Below are positions 1 through 7,068 of a stretch of DNA of 23,223 bases, one piece after another. The notes under the pieces are model-generated. The model did not search any database, had not been told where the DNA came from, and saw nothing but the letters and a program-made list of their open reading frames with translations. Each line of letters opens with the position of its first letter. Position 1 is the first letter of the stretch. Location of the stretch: NCBI GenBank assembly GCA_043805315.1, contig JAZDID010000128.1:1-23223 (forward strand). Direction: 5' to 3'. The stretch comes from JAHJEM01 sp043805315 (GTDB lineage: Archaea; Nanobdellota; Nanobdellia; Woesearchaeales; JAHJEM01). A program made the position numbers and the translations under genes.

Positions 1-1
1 C

Positions 2-844
2 ACCAACTCAACATGCGGCACCGGAGCATGCACATCACTCGGCCAACTACAATGCACACAAGGAAACATCAACGACACCTGCAGTCCAGGAATCCCTGCA
101 CTAAATGACTCAGGATGCGACGGCATCGACGACAACTGCAACGGCCAAACAGACGAAGAATTCATATCCATTGCGTGCGGTGAGGCTGACTGCACAGGAA
201 ACACCCAGTGCCTCCTCGGCCAGGAGTCATGCACAGCGTGGAACACCGGCTGCACTGCAAAGAAATGCTGCCAGTGCAACGGCGGCAACAGCACAAACCC
301 ACTGGAGAATTTTGACGGCACGCAGAACACCGACTGCAGCGTGTACAGCCTTCCTGCTGTCGCTACATGTGACTGGACACCGGACACCAATCCATTCACC
401 TGGGACGACCATACAGCCATCACCAGCCAATGCATAGCGCTCGACACGTGCAGCTTCCAGACTGGCTACTTTAACTTCACGCACACATGCAACGACAACA
501 ACCTGTCTGACAACATCGCCTTTGGCAGCGGCTGCAATGCGTCATGCGACGCCAATGACGACTGCACCTATGGCGTCTGCAAGAACGACTGCACCTGCGT
601 CATGTGCACGGACATTGACGCAGACGGCTACGGGAATCCCGCCAGCCCGTACTGCTCCCAGCCATGGCTTGACTGCAATGACAACAGCTCCCGCATCAAT
701 CCTGGAAAGCAAGAATCCTGCTCCACTGCCTATGATGACAACTGCAACGGCGTGGCCAATGAAGGCTGTACACCAGGATGGAGTTCGCCGCTCTTCGTCA
801 AGAATCCACCTCCTTCCAGTATGGCTATTATTTTTAACGACTAA
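2..844 (+). CDS. Secreted Cys-rich protein with MopE-like metal-binding repeats (5' end outside window)
   Basis: The reading frame is open from base 2, so only the last 280 residues are visible and the start lies upstream. The protein is very rich in Cys, Asn, Asp and Thr. It carries two copies of a CDGIDDNCNG-type motif: one near residues 38-50, and one near the C-terminus preceded by DIDADGYG and DCND. This D-x-D-x-DGYG...DCND...PG..E.C...DDNCNG arrangement is typical of the MopE-like putative metal-binding repeat in extracellular proteins. The many Cys pairs suggest a disulfide-rich surface or secreted protein. The coding strand is strongly C-rich (AAC, GAC, TGC, ACC codons), unlike the neighbours. 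The last ~20 residues do not resemble the repeats, and no membrane anchor or sorting signal follows, so the C-terminus may be altered by a frameshift. The exact role is unknown. Confidence 0.75.
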   Translation, partial: TNSTCGTGACTSLGQLQCTQGNINDTCSPGIPALNDSGCDGIDDNCNGQTDEEFISIACGEADCTGNTQCLLGQESCTAWNTGCTAKKCCQCNGGNSTNPLENFDGTQNTDCSVYSLPAVATCDWTPDTNPFTWDDHTAITSQCIALDTCSFQTGYFNFTHTCNDNNLSDNIAFGSGCNASCDANDDCTYGVCKNDCTCVMCTDIDADGYGNPASPYCSQPWLDCNDNSSRINPGKQESCSTAYDDNCNGVANEGCTPGWSSPLFVKNPPPSSMAIIFND

Positions 845-910
845 ACTTGTAATCAGATGAGTGGGAGGCTTGCGGCAGCATGGATTGATTTTTGAATTGA
901 AATAACCAAG

Positions 911-1336
911 TCATAGTGCAGCTCTTTTTCTGTAGGCGGTCTTTTTATTCTCGTGCAGCCTTTCGCAGCTCACGGAGAGCCCTCCGCCGAAAGCACTCGC
1001 TATCCTCAAGGGGATGAATACAGCCTCGATCGTAAGCGCAAGAGACTCCATCCCGAGATTGTACAGGACATTCTTATAATTGATCTCCCTTGATTGGATC
1101 TCTCTTTCGAGCTGGGAATAGCAGTCCATCTCGTCTGCTTTATATTGGTCCAGCTCCTTGCGAGCTTCAGTATGGGCTGTGAATATATTTTTATGTTTAT
1201 GTTCAGCATTCCTGTAGGTTATATCAACGACAAACTGCGGATAAGTATAGCCCTTCTTGCCATGCAATATCTTCATGTTCTCCCGTTCACTCGGGCTGGT
1301 GACCATGTAGTATGTGAGCATTTGCGTGAGGTTCAT
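911..1336 (-). CDS. Hypothetical protein, 141 aa
   Basis: I do not recognise this family. The protein is mostly hydrophilic and probably helical, with a charged central part (about residues 55-100) and a moderately hydrophobic stretch near residues 105-130 that could be a buried helix or a weak membrane-associated segment. It has a basic C-terminal tail. It lies immediately downstream of the 1360-1695 gene on the same strand, so the two are probably co-transcribed. The ATG at 1336 is preferred because GAGTGATGAAA directly precedes it, closely resembling the GGTGATGAAAG before the upstream gene. ATG 1342 and GTG 1357 are in-frame alternatives giving up to 148 aa. Confidence 0.55.
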   Translation of the reverse strand: MNLTQMLTYYMVTSPSERENMKILHGKKGYTYPQFVVDITYRNAEHKHKNIFTAHTEARKELDQYKADEMDCYSQLEREIQSREINYKNVLYNLGMESLALTIEAVFIPLRIASAFGGGLSVSCERLHENKKTAYRKRAAL

Positions 1337-1359
1337 TTTCATCACTCGAATCAACACTC

Positions 1360-1695
1360 TTATTCATTCTTGCTTGCTGCTGACGTGTCCTGGCCGCATT
1401 CATGGAGTTTCTCAAGGAACTCATACGCAAGGTGCTTTTTGGCAGGCTCGCTTAAGTCGTAGAACGCTCTTCCTGCAAAGCGCTTGTACGCATACGCGAC
1501 CTGGACGCTATCTGGCTGTTGGCAGAGCAGGACATATTTTTGGGAAAATTGGTCACTCCAGATCTCGTTTATCCTGTGTTCCATTGTATCCTTTTGAATG
1601 CCCATATCAACCCCAATGAAGCCCATGGCCAATATTCCTATTGATAATACTGCTTTATGCAATTTTTCATCAAAGTCCTTTTTTTGTTCGCTCAT
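1360..1695 (-). CDS. Hypothetical small membrane protein, 111 aa
   Basis: No family was recognised. After a charged N-terminus (MSEQKKDFDEKLHK) there is one hydrophobic segment at about residues 13-31 (AVLSIGILAMGFIGVDMGI), followed by a hydrophilic helical domain of about 75 residues ending in a charged tail. This suggests a single-pass membrane protein with a soluble C-terminal domain. The start is supported by a GGTGAT Shine-Dalgarno at 1701-1706, five bases before the ATG, and a TATA-like element at 1729-1737. The gene at 911-1336 follows closely and may be its functional partner. Confidence 0.6.
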   Translation of the reverse strand: MSEQKKDFDEKLHKAVLSIGILAMGFIGVDMGIQKDTMEHRINEIWSDQFSQKYVLLCQQPDSVQVAYAYKRFAGRAFYDLSEPAKKHLAYEFLEKLHECGQDTSAASKNE

Positions 1696-1710
1696 CTTTC
1701 ATCACCATCC

Positions 1711-1724
1711 AATAGTATGCTATT
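1711..1724. promoter_or_regulatory. Small inverted repeat in the promoter of the 1360-1695 gene
   Basis: AATAG-TATG-CTATT is a 5-bp inverted repeat. It lies between the TATA-like element (1729-1737, minus strand) and the start codon at 1695, near the expected transcription start, where a repressor could act. With 5-bp arms in AT-rich DNA it could be chance. Confidence 0.25.
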
Positions 1725-1728
1725 AGAG

Positions 1729-1737
1729 ATATATTAA
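1729..1737 (-). promoter_or_regulatory. TATA box for the 1695-911 gene pair
   Basis: On the minus strand the sequence reads TTAATATAT. It is centred 38 bp before the ATG at 1695, which leaves a leader of about 12 nt that includes the GGTGAT Shine-Dalgarno. Confidence 0.4.
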
Positions 1738-1770
1738 TTTTATTATCAATTTTTCACTAAAAATCGATAT

Positions 1771-1780
1771 TTTTATATAA
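1771..1780 (+). promoter_or_regulatory. TATA box of the Lrp-like gene (leaderless)
   Basis: TTTTATATAA is centred about 26 bp before the ATG at 1802. Archaeal transcription starts about 25 bp downstream of the TATA box, so the mRNA should begin within a few bases of the start codon. No Shine-Dalgarno is present. Confidence 0.6.
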
Positions 1781-1801
1781 TAAAACAGATAAATAGTAAT
1801 T

Positions 1802-2767
1802 ATGGATAGGAAAGATAGGAGGATTCTCTTCGAGCTGGACAGGAATGCGCGGATAAGCTTTCATGCACTTGCGAAGAAAACGAAGATTCCGGAAGAGACA
1901 GTGCGGTACAGGGTGAATAAACTCGAACAAGAGGGAATCATCAGGAAATTCTTGGCAATCATCAATTCCAGGCAGCTCGGCTATTCTTACTATCAGGTCT
2001 TATTCAAGCTTCAGAATGTCGACCAGCACAAGAAAAGTGAATTCATCAAACAGCTCATGGCAGACCATCGGACTGGCTGGGTTACTGAGCTCGAAGGCAT
2101 GTTCGACATCGGGATGATTGTGCTTGTCAAGAACCAACTAGAGCTTCATAGCTTGGTTGATGCGCTCTATGCGAAATTCGCTCCGAATATCATGCGAAGA
2201 AGCATTTCTATTCATCTGACAGGCACGTTTCTTCCAAGGGATTACCTCATTGATAAAACCCGCATGAAGTCTGTTCAACCAAGCTACCACCCGGCAGAAA
2301 AGGAACTTGTCATTGATGAGACTGACGAAAGAATCTGTACGCTACTTTCAGACAACAGTCGTTTAAGCGCGACAGAGATCGCCAAGAAAATCAGGTGCTC
2401 GACAGACACGGTCATCAATCATATGCGAAAGCTCATCAAGCAGCACGTCCTTCTTGCACATACCATTCTCCTTGACAACGAGAAGGTGAACCAGCTCCAT
2501 TATAAGGTTCTTGTATACCTCAATAATAGCTCTATAGGGAGGATAAACGCATTGCAGGCGCATGCTGCGATGAACAATAGGGCTATTGCTATCATAAGGA
2601 CTTTGGCTGCATGGGATTTTGAGATTGATTTGGAAATTGAGAACATGAGTCAATTGCGTGAGTTCACCATGAGCCTGACAAGCCAGTTTTCTGATATTGT
2701 CAGAGATTATGAAACAGTAAGGATCATTGAGATGCCGAAGTACACATTCTTTCCTGAAAAGAAATAA
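1802..2767 (+). CDS. Double-module Lrp/AsnC-family transcription regulator
   Basis: This is a predicted DNA-binding regulator. It begins with a typical AsnC-type winged helix (MDRKDRRILFELDRNARISF, with recognition region PEETVRYRVNKLEQEGII), followed by a RAM-like alpha/beta ligand-sensing domain at about residues 58-135. A second AsnC-type helix-turn-helix starts near residue 173 (DETDERICTLLSDNSRLSAT...STDTVINHMRKLIKQ), followed by a second, more diverged RAM-like domain to residue ~310. At 321 aa it is about twice the usual Lrp length, so it is an internal tandem fusion. The gene is monocistronic, diverges from the 1360-1695 gene and converges on galT. The ligand and targets cannot be read from the sequence. 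Confidence 0.85.
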   Translation: MDRKDRRILFELDRNARISFHALAKKTKIPEETVRYRVNKLEQEGIIRKFLAIINSRQLGYSYYQVLFKLQNVDQHKKSEFIKQLMADHRTGWVTELEGMFDIGMIVLVKNQLELHSLVDALYAKFAPNIMRRSISIHLTGTFLPRDYLIDKTRMKSVQPSYHPAEKELVIDETDERICTLLSDNSRLSATEIAKKIRCSTDTVINHMRKLIKQHVLLAHTILLDNEKVNQLHYKVLVYLNNSSIGRINALQAHAAMNNRAIAIIRTLAAWDFEIDLEIENMSQLREFTMSLTSQFSDIVRDYETVRIIEMPKYTFFPEKK

Positions 2768-2790
2768 TGGCGCGCTGGCCAAATCAAATC

Positions 2791-2796
2791 TTTTTT
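2791..2796 (+). terminator. T-run after the Lrp-like gene
   Basis: TTTTTT lies 23 bp after the stop codon in the 30-bp convergent gap with galT. Archaeal RNA polymerase commonly terminates at such U-tracts without needing a hairpin. Confidence 0.4.
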
Positions 2797-2797
2797 C

Positions 2798-3889
2798 TTA
2801 TCCTCCAACAGGTGCCAGCTCTTTCTCTCTCTTCTCTTCCTGCAGCAGTTTGATCATCTCGCGCAGGTCCTTTGCTGCGGTTTCTGGCAGTACAGTGTTG
2901 ACTGCGTTGTGCGTGTCCTGCTCATAGCCTGCCTGGGTGCTTGTGCGGGGGATGATGGTGAGCTTGACATGCCAGTTCTGCTGCAGAAAATCTTCCAGGC
3001 CAGTGTTGACTGGCGCGTTGCGCAGGTACCAGTTGTACGGGGGGTCTCGTAAACCTCTGTGTAATGCGCCCATGACATCCTTGAGGATGCTGGTGAGGTT
3101 TTTCAAGTTCTCTTTTGTCGATTCTTCGAACCAGGGCTGATGCTGCAACGGGATGATGTTGACTGTGTAGGGGTATTTTGAGGCATAGGGTGTGAAAGCG
3201 AGGTAATCATCATTCTGGCAGACTACCCGTCGTGCATCTTTGATCTCGTACTTGATGAGAGAGCAGAATGCGCAGCTGCTGTACTGTTGTTGAAATGCGC
3301 TCAGGTTGGCAAACAGGTTTTGGTGATGGGTCGGGATCGTCGGCTCTGCGATGAGCTGGGAGTGGGGATGGCTGAGGCTGGCTCCTGCCTCTTTTCCATC
3401 ATTCCTGAAGATTGAGACGTATTTGAGGTTCTTGTTGCCGCGCAGGTCTTTTGCCCGTTCCTGGTAGGCAAGGAGCATCCTGAATACCCATTCCTCAGGC
3501 ATGGAATGGATATCAGCTTCATGGTGTCGTGATTCGACGATGACCTCGTGAGCGCCATATGCACCCATGCTCTCATATATGCCATTCACACGGTGATCAA
3601 GGCTTCCCTCGAGGTTGAAGATAGGGAACTTGTTCGGAAAGACACGGGTTGTCCAGCTGCCGTTTCCATCGCTATAATAAAGGATGGACGAGTGGGGGTT
3701 GTGTGTCTTGAGAGACGCGGGTGTTTTGTGTTCATTGCCAGGGCAGAATGGGCAAGCGTGATCCTGCTGCACAGGCAGATCCGTTTCTATTGCAGCGCTT
3801 TCCACATCATGCGGCCTGCTGAACCTTCCTGGCGAGAATACAACTCTTTCTTTGGTGATCGGGTCGATCCGTATCTCTGGGATATCCAC
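2798..3889 (-). CDS. galT: Galactose-1-phosphate uridylyltransferase
   Basis: This Leloir-pathway enzyme exchanges UMP between UDP-glucose and galactose-1-phosphate, and is cytoplasmic. At 363 aa it has the usual family length. Family features are the N-terminal RIDPITKERVVFSPGR segment, zinc-type Cys pairs CPFC (46-49) and CAFC (206-209), the FPNKFP segment at 84-89, and the catalytic HPH motif in GASLSHPHSQ with nucleophile His176. The second CxxC is consistent with archaeal or thermophile-type GalT. The start is GTG at 3889, supported by a TATA box centred 28 bp upstream, which implies a leaderless mRNA. No other galactose gene is nearby. A related nucleotidylyltransferase with different sugar specificity cannot be excluded. 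Confidence 0.9.
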   Translation of the reverse strand: MDIPEIRIDPITKERVVFSPGRFSRPHDVESAAIETDLPVQQDHACPFCPGNEHKTPASLKTHNPHSSILYYSDGNGSWTTRVFPNKFPIFNLEGSLDHRVNGIYESMGAYGAHEVIVESRHHEADIHSMPEEWVFRMLLAYQERAKDLRGNKNLKYVSIFRNDGKEAGASLSHPHSQLIAEPTIPTHHQNLFANLSAFQQQYSSCAFCSLIKYEIKDARRVVCQNDDYLAFTPYASKYPYTVNIIPLQHQPWFEESTKENLKNLTSILKDVMGALHRGLRDPPYNWYLRNAPVNTGLEDFLQQNWHVKLTIIPRTSTQAGYEQDTHNAVNTVLPETAAKDLREMIKLLQEEKREKELAPVGG

Positions 3890-3913
3890 GAAGGATTGTC
3901 AGAGGAGAGCTCA

Positions 3914-3920
3914 TATATAA
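3914..3920 (-). promoter_or_regulatory. TATA box of galT (leaderless)
   Basis: On the minus strand TTATATA is centred 28 bp before the GTG start at 3889. No Shine-Dalgarno precedes the start, so a leaderless transcript is expected. Confidence 0.55.
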
Positions 3921-3972
3921 TGCTTTCTCTTGCTGTTGAAATCACAAGTAGGGTCTTTTAAATGCCAGGAAA

Positions 3973-3989
3973 GAAAAAATAAAAAAAAA
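3973..3989 (-). terminator. Poly-T terminator of the secreted protein gene
   Basis: On the minus strand this is an almost unbroken T tract, with a single A interrupting it. It starts about 13 bases after the stop codon (4002-4004) of the preceding minus-strand gene, and fits U-tract-dependent archaeal termination. Confidence 0.6.
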
Positions 3990-4001
3990 GAAAGAATCCC
4001 T

Positions 4002-4940
4002 TTACCTTCTTCGCAGCACAAAGAACGCGCAGAGCGCGCCGATGATTGCTATCCCGCCGCCGATCAAGCCGAACTCAGGGATGTTGACATCTCCCGGATT
4101 GCACCGGGTGAGGAAGTCAACGATATTCAGGGCGAATTGGTCATTGTCTACCTTCTGGTAGCCGTCGACAAACTCTTGGAGCCAGTTCGAGTCGCCAGTG
4201 ACGACCATGCAGCCCTGCTGGTAGAAGCCTGCTGCGACAACTGGAGCATTCTGCGGGTACGCGCTGCCGTCATTGTCGGTCTTCACTACTGGAATCAAGG
4301 GGCTTCCTTGGCCAACGATGAACGAGGTTCCTGCGAGCTGCTCATGCGCACTGACCCCGTCAAAGATAGGGCTGGGGATGAAGTTGTCTGCTTCATAGAT
4401 CGGCCACCAGCTATTGCCATTATCATTGTCATTGGAATCAGTAGCAGTATTTTGGTCCACAACAATGCCGAACCTTGCAATGAGGTTCGCAGTGCTGCTC
4501 GCAAATCCTCCCCAGTCTGAGAGGAAGAAGAACCCTCCACCGCTTGTGACGAAGTTCTCGATTGTGTCAACTTCTTCATTGGTGTATATTCCTGAGATGC
4601 CGACGTTGTTCTTCAGGCTCCAGATGACGAGGACATGGACACAGGAGAGCGCGTCCCTGCCTGCCTGGGTTGACACATCTACAGTTGCCACATAGTAGCC
4701 TGCCGTATTCAGATCATTTATAAAATTCTGGGCATCGTCAGTCTCTTGCGCCTTGGAGATGTCAATGGCAACGACAGTGCCTGTCGCCTGATTGCAGTCC
4801 AATGGTTGAGGGATAAAACCATTCTGCACAGCCATCGGCTCAGTCAGTATAGACATCTGCTCGTCTATGCCTGTGCCTGAGAGCGCAAATGCTGTTGGTA
4901 CTAACAATAGTAAAAATGCCAAAAACAATATTTTTTTCAT
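4002..4940 (-). CDS. Secreted protein with PEFG-type C-terminal sorting signal
   Basis: The protein has an N-terminal Sec signal peptide (MKKILFLAFLLLLVPTAFA, cleavage after about residue 19). The extracellular domain is about 260 residues. Its C-terminus has the tripartite form of an archaeosortase-type signal: NIPEFG (286-291), a hydrophobic helix, then RRR at the very end. The central part (IYTNEEVDTIENFVTSGGG, then FFFLSDWG) resembles the DUF4350/GATase1-like fold in which a glycine-rich turn follows a TxEE..L..FV..GG helix, suggesting a carbohydrate- or ligand-binding surface domain; this is tentative. A strong Shine-Dalgarno (GGGGGTG) precedes the ATG, and a TATA box at 4993-5000 gives a leader of about 30 nt. 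Anchoring by an archaeosortase is inferred, and no such enzyme is in this window. Confidence 0.75.
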   Translation of the reverse strand: MKKILFLAFLLLLVPTAFALSGTGIDEQMSILTEPMAVQNGFIPQPLDCNQATGTVVAIDISKAQETDDAQNFINDLNTAGYYVATVDVSTQAGRDALSCVHVLVIWSLKNNVGISGIYTNEEVDTIENFVTSGGGFFFLSDWGGFASSTANLIARFGIVVDQNTATDSNDNDNGNSWWPIYEADNFIPSPIFDGVSAHEQLAGTSFIVGQGSPLIPVVKTDNDGSAYPQNAPVVAAGFYQQGCMVVTGDSNWLQEFVDGYQKVDNDQFALNIVDFLTRCNPGDVNIPEFGLIGGGIAIIGALCAFFVLRRR

Positions 4941-4992
4941 ATATACACCCCCTGAAAATACAATTTTAATAATGAGAGGGAAGCCAAAGGAG

Positions 4993-5000
4993 TATATAAA
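4993..5000 (-). promoter_or_regulatory. TATA box of the PEFG-CTERM gene
   Basis: On the minus strand the sequence reads TTTATATA. It is centred 56 bp before the ATG at 4940, giving a leader of about 30 nt that holds the GGGGGTG Shine-Dalgarno. Confidence 0.5.
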
Positions 5001-5071
5001 ATTTTCTAAAATCCCTTCGGAGTATATCGTCAGTAATCAGGAGTGAAAAGGGGGGAGATTTGTTGAAAAAG

Positions 5072-5806
5072 TCATGCTGCTCTCTTTTTCAAGCTTGTGT
5101 GCCTGTTGATGATCGCGACATCATTTTCCTTGTACTTATCTTGCAGGACAACTGCGACTCCCACTTTTAAGTCTCCAAGTCGGGCATAGACCTCTTCTGC
5201 AATGTCGTGGCTGGTTGAGCCTTCCAATGCCACTTCGATAGGCTTTCCTGAAAACGCAGGCAAAGGATCTATATTCTGGCCTTGGTAAGTCGCAAGAAGC
5301 GAGCCTTTTCCTGCGTGCAAGAGTGCTTGGTAATATTCTTTGGTACATGCTCCTGAAATTGATCGTTTGATGATGGCAATCCCTGCACCGTGATCAGTGA
5401 TGCAGCCGCTGATCCGGGGAGTAAAGGTAGGATGGTCTGGCTCAAAGCTCCAATCCTTGAGGGAGTGTTCCAGGATTGAGAGCGGTTTTTCTTCAGCATG
5501 CCGGCTAAGATAGTCTGCGATGGCTTCTGTCTGTTTTCCATTGCTCACTGCGATGTCTCCCCTGAAGATGATTGCTGGATAGATTAAGAGGTCAGGATTT
5601 CCCCTCAGGAGAATCTTCTTATCTGTCGGCTGGACAGAGATGGCGTATTTTTCTTTGTCCCAGACGAACTTTCGTGCCTGGCTTGCCGGGCTTCGTCCAG
5701 TGATGCCGTACACGACGATGTCCTGGAGCCCTGATTTGTCTCTGCCGATTATGATGAACCTGCCTGGATAATCCATGCGTGCCAATGCTTCCAATCCGCT
5801 TGTCAT
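5072..5806 (-). CDS. purO: IMP cyclohydrolase-like protein (PurO family)
   Basis: Members of this family close the ring of FAICAR to give IMP, the last step of de novo purine synthesis in many archaea. Recognisable family segments are YPGRFIIIGRD (13-23), YGITGRSPASQARKF (33-47), VSNGKQTEAI, FEPDHPTFTPRISG and PLPAFSGKPIEVAL. The length, 244 aa, is slightly above the usual ~200-220. The ATG has a clear Shine-Dalgarno (GGGAGAT) six bases upstream. The gene follows the small unknown gene and pcn on the same strand, so it is probably co-transcribed with them. No other purine biosynthesis gene is present, so the protein may serve a salvage or other nucleotide role. Confidence 0.75.
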   Translation of the reverse strand: MTSGLEALARMDYPGRFIIIGRDKSGLQDIVVYGITGRSPASQARKFVWDKEKYAISVQPTDKKILLRGNPDLLIYPAIIFRGDIAVSNGKQTEAIADYLSRHAEEKPLSILEHSLKDWSFEPDHPTFTPRISGCITDHGAGIAIIKRSISGACTKEYYQALLHAGKGSLLATYQGQNIDPLPAFSGKPIEVALEGSTSHDIAEEVYARLGDLKVGVAVVLQDKYKENDVAIINRHTSLKKRAA

Positions 5807-5843
5807 GTTATCTCCCTATCGATCATTTCTTCTTAATATTCAA

Positions 5844-6185
5844 TCATCTTGACTCTTGTGTCAATTGTGACTCACTGCAAAGAAATTTAAATCTACGGCC
5901 TTCCTGATTGACATAGACTACAGCTTCATAAAAAGCGAAAGAGACTGGTTTTTCTGTAAGATATCCTTTCACTTGCAGCCATGGTTGAATGAGAGGCAGT
6001 ATAGTGTAATCGCTGTTGAATACATCCGCACTTCTGTACACTTCGAAACGAAGGTCTCCAGGAAGAGGTTCAGGAGCGTCTCTTTTCCGCTCTACAACAG
6101 GCTCGAGAGGTATCTCTGAAAGTATTTTTTCTAAGTCATTTTTTGAAAACACTGCAGTTCCGACGAAATGAAATACTCCTTTCAT
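5844..6185 (-). CDS. Hypothetical protein between pcn and the IMP cyclohydrolase gene
   Basis: I do not recognise this 113-aa family. It begins MKGVFHFVGTAVFSKNDLEK, has a Pro/Glu-rich linker near residues 32-45 (VERKRDAPEPLPGDL), and continues with a probable beta-rich part (DYTILPLIQPWLQVKGYLTE). It has no signal peptide or membrane segment. ATG 6185 is preferred because GGGGGAG lies nine bases upstream. An in-frame GTG at 6203 would add six residues. It lies 39 bp downstream of pcn and 37 bp upstream of the purO-like gene, on the same strand, which suggests one operon. Confidence 0.6.
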   Translation of the reverse strand: MKGVFHFVGTAVFSKNDLEKILSEIPLEPVVERKRDAPEPLPGDLRFEVYRSADVFNSDYTILPLIQPWLQVKGYLTEKPVSFAFYEAVVYVNQEGRRFKFLCSESQLTQESR

Positions 6186-6224
6186 TAGTTGTATCTCCCC
6201 CACCTTCTTTTTGAGAATAATTGC

Positions 6225-6962
6225 TCAGTCGTTGTCCACTCTCGGTGCGAGGATGAACGATAACTGCAGTTTGTCGATGACCTTGTACTCGAGCTGCAGA
6301 GGATAGTCTTTGCTGAGCTGGACAACGACCTTTTCAGCAAGCTTGCTTGCCTGGATCATCTTCTTGAGATATTCGATCGAGTATTTTGCCTTGATCTTTT
6401 CTGCTGAGTCGATCTTGGTATTGTCGTCTGCCTTGATCTCCACGTTTGCGTTGCTCAGCTCTGATGCCGAGTTGATCGTCAGGAGTTTCTTCTCGACGGT
6501 GAAGGTCACGGATTCGCCGACGATGTCAACGTCCTCGACTGCATCGGTGAGGATCTGGCTGTTCGTCGTTATCTTGGAGGTGAATTTCAGCTCTGGGATT
6601 TTCTGCTCTTTCTCCTCGACCTCAATCAGGGGAAGGTTGAATGTCCTTGTCTGCGCGTCTTTCAGGGTCACCTTGAACTTATTGGCAGCCACTTCCAGGG
6701 TGATGGTGTCCTCTCCTTTCACCCGTCGCAATACCTGTTTCAGGTCATTCAGGTTGATGGCAAGGCTGACGTCTTCCTTGACATCATACTCGACAAATGC
6801 AGAAGATAGTAATTTATAGATGACCATGGCCACGTTTGCAGGGTCCATGGCGATGAGCTCGATGGCGTCCTTGGTGACCTTGAATCTCGCCTCTGTCACC
6901 AGGTCAGAAATGATGGATATGCTGTCTTTTAGGTATTTTGCGTCTGCAAGAGTCAGCTTCAT
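6225..6962 (-). CDS. pcn: DNA polymerase sliding clamp PCNA
   Basis: This is the homotrimeric clamp that tethers polymerases, ligase and nucleases to DNA. At 245 aa it matches archaeal PCNA. Family features are the N-terminal MKLTLADAKYLKDSISIISD, the conserved IELIAMDPANVAMV (34-47), the interdomain connector region around PLIEVEEKEQKIPELKF, and the C-terminal LEYKVIDKLQLSFILAPRVDND in the family's typical position. The ATG has a strong Shine-Dalgarno (GGAGGG, 6968-6973). A TATA box at 7028-7036 implies a leader of about 40-45 nt. Two genes follow closely on the same strand (5844-6185 and 5072-5806). A PolB-derived exonuclease gene lies just upstream on the same strand, so a physical partnership is plausible. 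Confidence 0.97.
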   Translation of the reverse strand: MKLTLADAKYLKDSISIISDLVTEARFKVTKDAIELIAMDPANVAMVIYKLLSSAFVEYDVKEDVSLAINLNDLKQVLRRVKGEDTITLEVAANKFKVTLKDAQTRTFNLPLIEVEEKEQKIPELKFTSKITTNSQILTDAVEDVDIVGESVTFTVEKKLLTINSASELSNANVEIKADDNTKIDSAEKIKAKYSIEYLKKMIQASKLAEKVVVQLSKDYPLQLEYKVIDKLQLSFILAPRVDND

Positions 6963-6970
6963 AGTATCCC

Positions 6971-6982
6971 TCCATTAATGGA
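6971..6982. promoter_or_regulatory. Perfect 12-bp palindrome overlapping the pcn ribosome binding site
   Basis: TCCATTAATGGA is a perfect palindrome. Its last three bases on the minus strand (GGA) are the first bases of the pcn Shine-Dalgarno GGAGGG. It could be an operator in the leader, or a short RNA element affecting ribosome access. The function is inferred only. Confidence 0.35.
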
Positions 6983-7027
6983 TAGCAAATCTCAACCCCC
7001 TTCTTCCTCGAGTGAAAGCGAGGTTCA

Positions 7028-7036
7028 TTTAAATAG
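7028..7036 (-). promoter_or_regulatory. TATA box of pcn
   Basis: On the minus strand CTATTTAAA is centred 70 bp before the ATG at 6962. This predicts a start near 7005 and a leader of about 44 nt, unlike the leaderless genes around it. Confidence 0.55.
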
Positions 7037-7068
7037 TTTGCTGTTTGTCTGGGGCAATTGTTTCTGCG

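Noticed and set aside
5042..5180. GGGGGGAG followed by a TTG-initiated frame of about 35 codons on the plus strand
   Set aside because: It overlaps the 3' end of the IMP cyclohydrolase gene antisense, and the product has no protein-like features.
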